From assembly GCA_002429385.1 (NCBI GenBank), contig DIZL01000065.1, positions 1-28,679 of the forward strand: a DNA stretch of 28,679 nt, given 5' to 3'. The notes under the pieces were generated by a model that saw nothing but the letters and a program-made list of their open reading frames with translations, had not been told where the DNA came from and ran no database searches. This stretch comes from Prolixibacteraceae bacterium UBA6029 (GTDB lineage Bacteria; Bacteroidota; Bacteroidia; Bacteroidales; Prolixibacteraceae). Made by a program: the position numbers and the translations under genes. Below are positions 13,250 through 20,316 of this stretch, piece after piece (the first letter of the stretch is position 1; every line of letters begins with the position of its first letter).

Positions 13250-16018
13250 TTATCCGGTTGACCCCAATGCATTTGCCACAGCATTAATGGTTTTCAGGAG
13301 TAATATATTCTGTTGTTCGGCCACTTCAGGATCGGCAGTTTCTTTTTCATACCGCCATCTGCGAAGTGCATTGACCTGCACCTGATGCATCAGCTCCAGT
13401 GCCACGGCTCGCAGGCGGGTAGAGTAATAATGGTTGACTCTTCGCTCTTCAAACGATTGTCCCAGCAGTTCGGCCAGCAAACTTCTGGTAAGTTCATATT
13501 CGGCCAGAATAAGTGGCAGAATGTCGTTCCTGATCTGTTCATCATCAACCAGCGAGGCATACAGTTTTATAATTTCAGAATCGGTAGCCGCAAGACCTGA
13601 ATCGACATTGGTAAGGATGTACCTCACGAAGGGATGTGAGGTTTGAAGTTGACGCAATAGGGCATATTTCTGAGGTTGCTGCTCTTTGATCAGTTTAAGG
13701 GTACTGCCCACACCGTACCAGCTGGTGATGTTTACCCTGCTTTGTGCCCAGCTGAAAACCCACGGTATAGCACGTAAATCGGCCAGTGTACGCTGGTTGG
13801 TACGCCTTGAGGGACGAGAGCCTATTTTACTGGTTTCAATGACATCAATCGGCGTTGCATGTTCAAAAAAACGGATAAAACTCGGATGTCGGGTTAAGGC
13901 ATTGTACGAGTTAAAGCTTTCGTGCGCCATATAGCCGACCAGTTCAAAAAGCTCAGGGTTGTACTTGTCCGTGTTTAACAGGGTATTGCGCAGAGTTCCT
14001 GAGGTCAGCAATTCGATATTGTAAGCGGCGTTCACCTTGTTGGCATATTTACGTTCGATCGTTTCACCCTGTTCGGTGAGCCGGAGCTTTCCGCATAAAG
14101 AAGAAGGAGGAAGGCTTTTCAGAAACCAGTGAATTGGTCCTGCTCCACGGCTGATACTTCCTCCTTTGCCATGAAAGAAACGGATGTCTGTGTTGTGTTT
14201 ACGACCAATAGCGGCTAACTCATACTGAGCTTCGTACAAGTGCCAGAGACTCGACAGAATACCGCCATCCTTATTGCTGTCGCTATAACCAATCATAACT
14301 TCGGCTACGGGACGGGCATACCCCTTTCGCTGCATCTGCAGCCTGAGGGTATTTTGGGTAATGGGGTGGGACAGAAATTCGTCCATAATGGCAGGTGCGC
14401 GATGTAAGTCATCGATGGTCTCAAACAAGGGAACAATAGGTATCTGACAGGCAGGCCCGGAGGCGGTTTTAATAAAGAGTCCAGCTTCGCGTGCCAGCAG
14501 ATAAAAGGTATATAAATCTTCGATTTTGCGGGTCATGCTTAAGATCAGAGACCCGATGGCGCTTGGCCCGTAGTTTGAGATATGTTCCGACACAACTCCC
14601 AAACACCCCAGTGTTTCAGTGGTTTCACCAACATTTCCTGAATAGGTGTGTGTAAAAGGCCGGTAGATGTTTAATTCATGAAGCAGAAAAGACTTATTTA
14701 CAGAACCGTCTTCGTTTAATGCATCGCCTGGATGATCAAGGTCTTCCAGTAATCCTGAAAAGGCTTTTTGGTAATACTCACTGTTCTGCCGGATATCCAG
14801 ATGAGCCAGATGGAACCCAAAGCTCTTCACGAAACGCAATGCTTTATTCACCTCATTAACGGCAAGTTTCGGCGCTCCCCAGGCAGAAAGGGACTGAAGT
14901 AAACTTTCCAGGTCAGTCAACAATTGCGCCGAATTGGTGTATGCCCATACATTTGGTGAAAGCATACTATTCCCAGATAAGGACCCTTGTTTTAGAGGAA
15001 GCTTCTCAATCAATAGCAGAACATATTGCTTGAACGGTTCGCGTGCAGCTGCCAGGTAGCGGATGTCATCTTTAAAGCCGGGGATTTGCTGTGTCAGCTG
15101 TATTTTGGCCTGAAGGAAATCAGGCGTTAAAGTGTTCTCTGCAGTGTAAATACTTAAGCTGTCGGCCAATACTAACAGGCATTTACGAACAAGGGTCAGC
15201 GCTTCGGTCCGTAATTTTTGCAAGGTATATCTGGTAATCTCGGGAGTCACAAAAGGGTTGCCGTCCCGATCGCCGCCCACCCAGGTGCCTAAACTTATTC
15301 CCGGCATCTGGCGGTAATCAGGCAGAGCCTCAGGTTGAAAGCCTGCCTCTTCCCAGGATTGTATCAACTGGCGGTCGTGCAGTTCAAATATCTCAGGAAA
15401 CACATTGGTCAGGTAATGCAACACATTGTCCAGCTCGGTTTCGACTCTTGGCTTCTCAAGGTAGATATCATCGATAAACCACAAGCGGGTCAGGATTTCT
15501 TTGATCACTGATCGTATTTGGTGACGCTCAAGAGTGGTGTATATGGGGTTTTCGAGCATAACCAGCTGTAGGTAAAGTTCGCGGTAATACTTCAGAACGA
15601 CCGTCCGCTTGGCTTCGGTTGGATGTGCCGTCAGTACCGGCTCTACTTCTATCTGTGAAAGTGCACCGACTATTTCTTCCTGGGAAAAGCCTGAATTCTT
15701 TAACTCTGTGAAGGTTTGTGCCCAACTGCCGTTTACACTCTGCGTTCCTGATTCCTGCTGTTTGCTTCGTCTGCTTTGAACGGCCCAATTTACCTCACAT
15801 AAATTAAGCAGCTGAAAACTGATGGAATACAGATGTACTATCTTTTGTTCCTGATCATGTGCCGGTAAGGGAACATTCACATTAAGCCAGGGAATAAAGG
15901 GAATATAGGCTTTCTCGTTATTATCTTCCAATACTTCGGAGAGACATTCGAGTAAATAATTCAGGTCAGCATAGGGTTTGCCTAAATGTTGTATGTTTTC
16001 GAGTAATACAGGGTGCAT
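13250..16018 (-). CDS. ppc: Phosphoenolpyruvate carboxylase
   Basis: Adds bicarbonate to PEP to form oxaloacetate (anaplerosis), in the cytoplasm. The protein is 922 residues, normal for bacterial PEPC. The catalytic histidine is H132 in PVLTAHPTEAKR; GTWVGGDRDGNP follows, then VMIGYSDSNKDGG and LRLTEQGETIERKYAN. LRAIPWVFSWAQSR is the standard C-terminal block. The glycine loop reads FHGKGGSISRGAGP rather than the usual FHGRGGxxGRGGxP, and the C-terminus is GSTG instead of RNTG. It is a divergent subfamily member but keeps the main catalytic segments. The ATG at 16018 gives the expected N-terminus. It lies 142 bp after tpx beyond a terminator, so it likely has its own promoter, and it leads the LCIB-like gene. 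Confidence 0.95.
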   Translation of the reverse strand: MHPVLLENIQHLGKPYADLNYLLECLSEVLEDNNEKAYIPFIPWLNVNVPLPAHDQEQKIVHLYSISFQLLNLCEVNWAVQSRRSKQQESGTQSVNGSWAQTFTELKNSGFSQEEIVGALSQIEVEPVLTAHPTEAKRTVVLKYYRELYLQLVMLENPIYTTLERHQIRSVIKEILTRLWFIDDIYLEKPRVETELDNVLHYLTNVFPEIFELHDRQLIQSWEEAGFQPEALPDYRQMPGISLGTWVGGDRDGNPFVTPEITRYTLQKLRTEALTLVRKCLLVLADSLSIYTAENTLTPDFLQAKIQLTQQIPGFKDDIRYLAAAREPFKQYVLLLIEKLPLKQGSLSGNSMLSPNVWAYTNSAQLLTDLESLLQSLSAWGAPKLAVNEVNKALRFVKSFGFHLAHLDIRQNSEYYQKAFSGLLEDLDHPGDALNEDGSVNKSFLLHELNIYRPFTHTYSGNVGETTETLGCLGVVSEHISNYGPSAIGSLILSMTRKIEDLYTFYLLAREAGLFIKTASGPACQIPIVPLFETIDDLHRAPAIMDEFLSHPITQNTLRLQMQRKGYARPVAEVMIGYSDSNKDGGILSSLWHLYEAQYELAAIGRKHNTDIRFFHGKGGSISRGAGPIHWFLKSLPPSSLCGKLRLTEQGETIERKYANKVNAAYNIELLTSGTLRNTLLNTDKYNPELFELVGYMAHESFNSYNALTRHPSFIRFFEHATPIDVIETSKIGSRPSRRTNQRTLADLRAIPWVFSWAQSRVNITSWYGVGSTLKLIKEQQPQKYALLRQLQTSHPFVRYILTNVDSGLAATDSEIIKLYASLVDDEQIRNDILPLILAEYELTRSLLAELLGQSFEERRVNHYYSTRLRAVALELMHQVQVNALRRWRYEKETADPEVAEQQNILLLKTINAVANALGSTG

Positions 16019-16099
16019 AGTTGTTGATTTTCATCTTAAACACCCCTGATCGGATTATTGTTGAGAAAGGTGAGCTGAAATGATTATCAATAAACATAA

Positions 16100-16128
16100 A
16101 AAGCTGCCTGCATCGTGCAGACAGCTTT
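16100..16128 (-). terminator. Intrinsic terminator downstream of tpx
   Basis: AAAGCTGCCTGCA (16100-16112) pairs with TGCAGACAGCTTT (16116-16128) around a TCG loop. On the (-) strand the one non-Watson-Crick position is a T-G pair, so the RNA stem is 13 bp, and it runs into a T-rich tail. It sits 33 bp past the tpx stop and before ppc. Confidence 0.75.
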
Positions 16129-16160
16129 AAATGAAACCTATGAAATTAATGTACAATGAT

Positions 16161-16661
16161 CTACTTCAGGGAAGCCAAAGCCGCTTCGTAATTGGGTTCA
16201 TCCACAATTTCAGGAACCTGTTGGGTATAAATTACCTTGTGATTCCCGTCGAGTACCACTACTGACCGTGAAAGCAGATTGGCCAGTGGACCGGTTGAAA
16301 TCAACAGGTGATAATCTTTACCAAACTGTCCGCTTGCAAAATCAGAAAGCGTAATGGCATTTTCGATGCCTTCAGTTCCGCAGAAACGGGCTTGTGCAAA
16401 AGGTAAATCACGTGAAATACAGAGTACTTTTGTATTTTCAAGACCGGCAGCCAGTTTATTGAACTGACGAACAGAAGCAGCGCAGGTTCCCGTATCCAGA
16501 CTTGGGAATATATTCAGAACCAGACGTGTTCCTGCAAAGTCCTTCAGAGAAACTGATGAAAGATCGTTTTTTACTAATACGAAATCGGGAGCTTTTGTGC
16601 CAACCGCAGGAAGATCACCAATGGTTTGAATAGTGTTTCCCTTTAATGTAATTTGTGCCAT
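16161..16661 (-). CDS. tpx: Thiol peroxidase (atypical 2-Cys peroxiredoxin)
   Basis: Reduces hydrogen and alkyl peroxides with thioredoxin as electron donor. The 166-residue length is typical. The peroxidatic cysteine is C60 in SLDTGTCAASVRQFN and the resolving cysteine is C94 in ARFCGTEG; the pairing and spacing are those of Tpx. APDFVLV (24-30) opens the thioredoxin fold, and RSVVVLDGNHKVIY is the late strand. C81 is an extra cysteine. No signal peptide is seen, so it is cytoplasmic. It lies 53 bp downstream of deoC on the same strand and ends before a strong terminator. Confidence 0.95.
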   Translation of the reverse strand: MAQITLKGNTIQTIGDLPAVGTKAPDFVLVKNDLSSVSLKDFAGTRLVLNIFPSLDTGTCAASVRQFNKLAAGLENTKVLCISRDLPFAQARFCGTEGIENAITLSDFASGQFGKDYHLLISTGPLANLLSRSVVVLDGNHKVIYTQQVPEIVDEPNYEAALASLK

Positions 16662-16714
16662 GTTTAAATGTCTTTAATGAAGATTGATTTTTTATATCCT
16701 TAAACAGTCCGGCA

Positions 16715-17569
16715 CTAAAAATGTTTTACCTCTTTACCCGTAATCTTTTCAAGCAGGTTGTTTGCCAAACGACTTGCGCCAATCCTGAACAGTTGAGGTG
16801 TTAACCAATCGTTCCCCAGTATTTCCTGAACAATAGTGAGGTAAAGTACCGCATCTTCAGGAGTTACAATCCCACCCGCAGCCTTAAATCCGACCTTTTT
16901 ACCCGTTTCCTCGTAATGCTGTTTGATGGCAAGGCACATCACATAAGCCGCTTCAGGAGAGGCTGCCTGCGGCACTTTCCCGGTAGAGGTCTTGATGAAG
17001 TCTGCGCCTGCTTCGATAGCCAGAATGGAGGCTTGCCAGATCTGATCGACAGACAGCACTCCTGATTCAAGGATGACTTTTAAATGAGCTTCTCCAATTG
17101 CCTTTTTGATGGCCGTAATTTCTGTCAGGCAGGTTTCGTAATGTCCTTCCAGAAAGGCCCACAACGGCAGTACAATATCAATTTCGTTGGCACCTGCAAC
17201 CACGGATAGTTGTGCTTCTTCGATCTTGATCTTGGTAAAAGTCATCGAAGAGGGAAAACCTCCTGCAACAGCTGCAATTTTTACATTCGGTACTTTCAGG
17301 GTACTTTTCACCGTGTGCGCCATGTTGGGATACACACAGATTGCAGCTACATTGCTTATTCCGGGAAATGCCTCAGGAAATTGATTGACTCTTTCGGTAA
17401 AGGCAGCAACCGAACTGATCGTATCGGTGGAGTTCAGGGTGGTAAGATCGATGCACGAAAGCGCTAACTCATACATTTTCTTCGTATGGTTTTTCACAGC
17501 AGTCTCACGTATTTCTTCCAGTTCCGACTGGATATCTTCAACAGATAAAGGGCATGTTTCGATGATCAT
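16715..17569 (-). CDS. deoC: Deoxyribose-phosphate aldolase
   Basis: Class I aldolase splitting 2-deoxyribose 5-phosphate into glyceraldehyde 3-phosphate and acetaldehyde in deoxynucleoside catabolism. The TIM-barrel motifs are in order: AICVYPNM (77-83), VAGGFPSS (101-108), GANEIDIVLP with D131, LKVILESG (163-170), then DFIKTSTGKV with the Schiff-base lysine K193, and VGFKAAGGI with the assisting lysine K229. The 284 residues include a roughly 40-residue N-terminal helical extension common in this phylum. No other deo genes are adjacent. Its start lies 100 bp after the MazG-like gene, with a heptamer array between. Confidence 0.95.
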   Translation of the reverse strand: MIIETCPLSVEDIQSELEEIRETAVKNHTKKMYELALSCIDLTTLNSTDTISSVAAFTERVNQFPEAFPGISNVAAICVYPNMAHTVKSTLKVPNVKIAAVAGGFPSSMTFTKIKIEEAQLSVVAGANEIDIVLPLWAFLEGHYETCLTEITAIKKAIGEAHLKVILESGVLSVDQIWQASILAIEAGADFIKTSTGKVPQAASPEAAYVMCLAIKQHYEETGKKVGFKAAGGIVTPEDAVLYLTIVQEILGNDWLTPQLFRIGASRLANNLLEKITGKEVKHF

Positions 17570-17583
17570 ATCAATGGGTATAA

Positions 17584-17657
17584 AGTTTCAAGTTCAAAGT
17601 TCCAGGTTCCAGGTTCCAGTTCGAAGCACAACCTGGAACTTGAAACCTGGAACTTGA
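17584..17657. repeat. Heptamer-phased inverted repeat between the MazG-like gene and deoC
   Basis: The left array (17584-17618) is AGTTTCA, AGTTCAA, AGTTCCA, GGTTCCA, GGTTCCA. After 11 nt, the right array (17630-17657) is AACCTGG, AACTTGA, AACCTGG, AACTTGA. They are inverse in sequence and can form a long imperfect hairpin. It begins 12 bp beyond the MazG-like stop and ends 14 bp before the deoC start codon. It shares a 19-nt word string with the polA array. Confidence 0.85.
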
Positions 17658-17669
17658 AACTGCAACCGT

Positions 17670-18011
17670 TTATTTCAATTTCTCGTTATTCTTATGCCTT
17701 TCGCTATCGCGGAGGGTCTTTTTCTCTATGTTTTTCAGGAAGGCCTCATTCAGATCGACTCCGGTCTGATTGGCCAGGCAGATCAGGACCCAGAGAACAT
17801 CAGCCATTTCATCGCCAAGGTCTTTGCCCTCGTCCGATTTCTTAAACGACTGATCGCCGTAAGTTCTAGCCATAATACGGGCCAGCTCTCCAACTTCTTC
17901 AGTCAGGATGGCCAGGTTGGTCAGCTCGCTGAAATAACGGACTCCAATGGTTTTAATCCATTGATCAACCATCTGCTGTGCTTCAGGAAGGGTAATTTTA
18001 GCTTCATCCAT
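17670..18011 (-). CDS. MazG-like nucleotide pyrophosphohydrolase
   Basis: A 113-residue all-alpha NTP pyrophosphohydrolase of the MazG/dUTPase-like superfamily, which hydrolyses nucleoside triphosphates to monophosphate and PPi with Mg2+. The metal motif is visible as EExxE at residues 38-42 (TEEVGELA) and ExxD at 68-71 (DEMADVLW). A single domain of this size is a stand-alone MazG-like housecleaning enzyme. The substrate is unknown. It lies between dtd and deoC on the same strand, and arrays of short words flank it on both sides. Confidence 0.88.
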   Translation of the reverse strand: MDEAKITLPEAQQMVDQWIKTIGVRYFSELTNLAILTEEVGELARIMARTYGDQSFKKSDEGKDLGDEMADVLWVLICLANQTGVDLNEAFLKNIEKKTLRDSERHKNNEKLK

Positions 18012-18037
18012 GTGTTGAATATTTCAAGGGTAAAATT

Positions 18038-18147
18038 AGTCATTTGTGGTCAGTTAATAGTCATTTGATGGTTAGTTGTTGTATTGTTGTAGTTGTTGTA
18101 ATATGCGAACCCACAATGAATGACCTATTGAATGACTACCAATGACT
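18038..18147. repeat. Inverted word array at the dtd stop codon, about 11-nt phase
   Basis: The left part (18038-18100) repeats AGTCATTTGT, GGTCAGTTAAT, AGTCATTTGAT, GGTTAGTTGTT in 10-11 nt steps. The right part (18115-18147) is its imperfect inverse, with AATGACC, AATGACT, AATGACT 10-12 nt apart. It runs up to and overlaps the dtd stop codon, and it begins 27 bp upstream of the MazG-like start. The phase differs from the 7-nt loci and is close to that of the 10331-10504 element. Confidence 0.7.
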
Positions 18148-18601
18148 AGAATTCCCTGTTCTTTGAATCCAAAATAATCGTTACCGGGCCATAATTGACT
18201 AATGAGACTTCCATATGAGCGCCGAAGATACCTGTCCCGATTGGTTTCCCGAGTGCTTTACTAAATTCGGAAACCAGTTGTTCGTATAGTGGGATGGCTG
18301 TCTCGGGTCGTGCAGCACGAATGTAGGAAGGCCGGTTGCCTTTTCTGGTGCTGGCATGTAAGGTAAACTGGCTTACAACAATGATTTCTCCTAAAACATC
18401 TTGTATGGAAAGGTTCATGACTCCTTCCGAATCATTAAATATACGCAGTTGGCAAACCTTCTTCACCAACCAGTCAATGTCTTCCGTAGTATCGGCTTCC
18501 TCAATTCCGGCCAGAATCAGCAGTCCGCTTCCCATTTCCGAAACGATCGAATCATCTACTTTTACCGAAGCTGAGCTTGCCCTTTGAATCACCAGTCTCA
18601 T
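18146..18601 (-). CDS. dtd: D-aminoacyl-tRNA deacylase
   Basis: Hydrolyses D-aminoacyl-tRNAs (and Gly-tRNAAla) to keep D-residues out of translation; cytoplasmic. The two family signatures are intact: SQFTL at residues 77-81, and the cross-subunit Gly-cisPro motif GPVT at 138-141. The N-terminus MRLVIQRASSASV is canonical, so I start at the ATG at 18601 (151 residues) rather than six codons upstream. First gene of the dtd, MazG-like, deoC, tpx run on the (-) strand. Confidence 0.96.
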   Translation of the reverse strand: MRLVIQRASSASVKVDDSIVSEMGSGLLILAGIEEADTTEDIDWLVKKVCQLRIFNDSEGVMNLSIQDVLGEIIVVSQFTLHASTRKGNRPSYIRAARPETAIPLYEQLVSEFSKALGKPIGTGIFGAHMEVSLVNYGPVTIILDSKNREF

Positions 18602-19274
18602 AGACTTTATTTTATGCAAACTTATAAAAAACTAACGGGACGATTAAACTTATTGGGAGTATATACTGATTAATGTGAAAAACACTTCAGAAACGGTTTT
18701 GCCTACGATAGGCATACCGCTGAAATTATAGTTCGGGTAATGGTTCTGCTATAGGATTAGTATCAGCGTACATAATATTCAATATATTTGGCGTGTAAAA
18801 ATACGTATAACTTTTCAAAACAATTTAGAAATAGCGATCACTTACAGGTGTTCTTTTACCCCAAATATATTTATCTTTAACCCACCAATTAGTTCATATG
18901 AGATTCCGACTTTAGGATTTCACAATGAACTGCATGACTCCGGTCACTCCTTTTTTCTCCATTCAACTCCTTTTCAGAAAAGCAAAGAACCTGCTTTCGA
19001 CTTACACGGAAAGTATCCGGGTAGGGATTGCGTCGTGTTTGCTTCGGATAATTTAATTTCTGATTGATTTCTATCTGTATTAAAACCACCATTCATACAC
19101 AGATGCAACACAGATAGAAGCCAGATGATAGCAGGAGATCCCCTCCCGTTCCCCTCTCAATCCCTTTTCAATCCGCACAGAATTCTCCTTGATTCAAGTG
19201 ATTTCCCTGAGGGGATACTTGTCGAGGATCAACTTCTTTCTCAACTTCTTAATAATTGGTTTACTTTTGTATTT
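18602..19274. other. Intergenic region without a recognisable gene
   Basis: A 673-bp gap between divergent dtd and the lipoate ligase gene. A 67-codon (-) frame at 18889-19092 has no recognisable motif. A small hairpin (GGTTTTGCCTA at 18695-18705 with TAGGCATACC at 18709-18718) and a 10-bp inverted pair TTCTATCTGT/ACAGATAGAA near 19065-19120 are visible. TACTTTTG at 19262-19269 matches TAnnTTTG and lies 5 bp before the lipoate ligase ATG. Confidence 0.5.
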
Positions 19275-20258
19275 ATGAACACCTGGTGCATCAATCAACC
19301 GAATAGCGATCCGTATTTTAACCTTGCGGCTGAAGAGTATTTCCTGAAGAACTTTCAGGAGGATTTTTTCATACTCTGGCGAAGCTGGGCATCGGTGATC
19401 GTTGGGAAGCATCAGAATGCACTTGCCGAAATCAATCATGAATTTGTTAAAATGAACAACATACCGGTAGCCCGAAGGCTTTCAGGCGGAGGCACCGTTT
19501 TTCACGATCCGGGAAATGTAAATTTTACTTTTATCAGGAATATAGATAAGGTTTCTGATGTCAGCTTTAAGATCTTTACAGATCCCGTGACTGAAGTGTT
19601 GAAAAAGCTCGGAATTGAGGCTTACACCACCGGGCGCAATGATTTGCTCATTGAGGGTAAAAAGATCTCCGGTAACGCAGAGCACATTCATAAAAACCGG
19701 GTTCTTCATCATGGAACCCTGCTGTTCAACAGTCATCTGGAGGCCTTGAGGGGAGCACTCAAAGTTGATCTGTCGAAATATGATGACAAGGCTGTGAAAT
19801 CGAACCGCAGTGAAGTGGCAAACATTGCTGATTATCTCACAAGTCCCATGTCAGTGGAGAAATTTACCGATATTCTGTTCCAAGAGATCGGGAAAAATAT
19901 CCCTGAGGCTATGGTTTATACTCCAACATCAGCCGATCAGGAAGCAATACAAAAGCTCAGCATAGAAAAATATCAGACCTGGGAATGGATTTTTGGTTAC
20001 TCGCCACGTTACCACTTTAAGAATACCCTGGAGACTTTACAGGGTACTTTGCAAATCGGCTTGTTGGTTGAACACGGATTGATTGCCGAAATGACCTTAA
20101 CAGGAAATATCGCCTCAGAACACGGACAAACGATTTCCAGATCTTTAATAGGCTGGCAGCACGAGCATGAAGCTTTAAAGTCTGCTCTTCCTGAACAGGA
20201 TGACTTGTTTTCTCTCTATTCCATTATTCCCGAAAGGTTCCTGAATGCATTGTTTTAA
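19275..20258 (+). CDS. lplA: Lipoate-protein ligase A
   Basis: Attaches lipoate (via lipoyl-AMP) to the E2 and H-protein lysines of 2-oxoacid dehydrogenases and the glycine cleavage system. I start at the ATG at 19275 (MNTWCINQPNSDPYFNLAAE, 327 residues). The frame is open 50 codons further, but that extension is unlike the family and holds a candidate -7 box. Motifs in order: YFNLAAEEYF, VIVGKHQNALAEIN, VARRLSGGGTVFHDPGN (lipoate loop), GRNDLLIEGKKISGNAEH with the catalytic-site lysine, and HHGTLLFNS. The C-terminal accessory domain (about 240-327) with WEWIFGYSPRY is present. It is monocistronic and ends 15 bp before a shared terminator hairpin. Confidence 0.95.
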   Translation: MNTWCINQPNSDPYFNLAAEEYFLKNFQEDFFILWRSWASVIVGKHQNALAEINHEFVKMNNIPVARRLSGGGTVFHDPGNVNFTFIRNIDKVSDVSFKIFTDPVTEVLKKLGIEAYTTGRNDLLIEGKKISGNAEHIHKNRVLHHGTLLFNSHLEALRGALKVDLSKYDDKAVKSNRSEVANIADYLTSPMSVEKFTDILFQEIGKNIPEAMVYTPTSADQEAIQKLSIEKYQTWEWIFGYSPRYHFKNTLETLQGTLQIGLLVEHGLIAEMTLTGNIASEHGQTISRSLIGWQHEHEALKSALPEQDDLFSLYSIIPERFLNALF

Positions 20259-20273
20259 TACGATCAGGTATCG

Positions 20274-20313
20274 GTAAAGGATTCCATCCCTGTTGAGAGA
20301 TGGAATCCTTTAC
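20274..20313. terminator. Bidirectional terminator between lplA and the sigma operon
   Basis: GTAAAGGATTCCATC (20274-20288) is a perfect 15-bp inverse of GATGGAATCCTTTAC (20299-20313), with a 10-nt loop. It lies 15 bp after the lplA stop and 3 bp after the stop of the convergent operon. Confidence 0.8.
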
Positions 20314-20316
20314 TTT

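Noticed and set aside
18889..19092. 67-codon (-) frame in the dtd-lplA gap
   Set aside because: No recognisable motif, no start context and no conserved neighbour arrangement.
19125..19274. N-terminal extension of the lipoate-protein ligase by 50 codons
   Set aside because: The extension is unlike the family and includes a TAnnTTTG box; MNTWCINQPN at 19275 is a family-like start.
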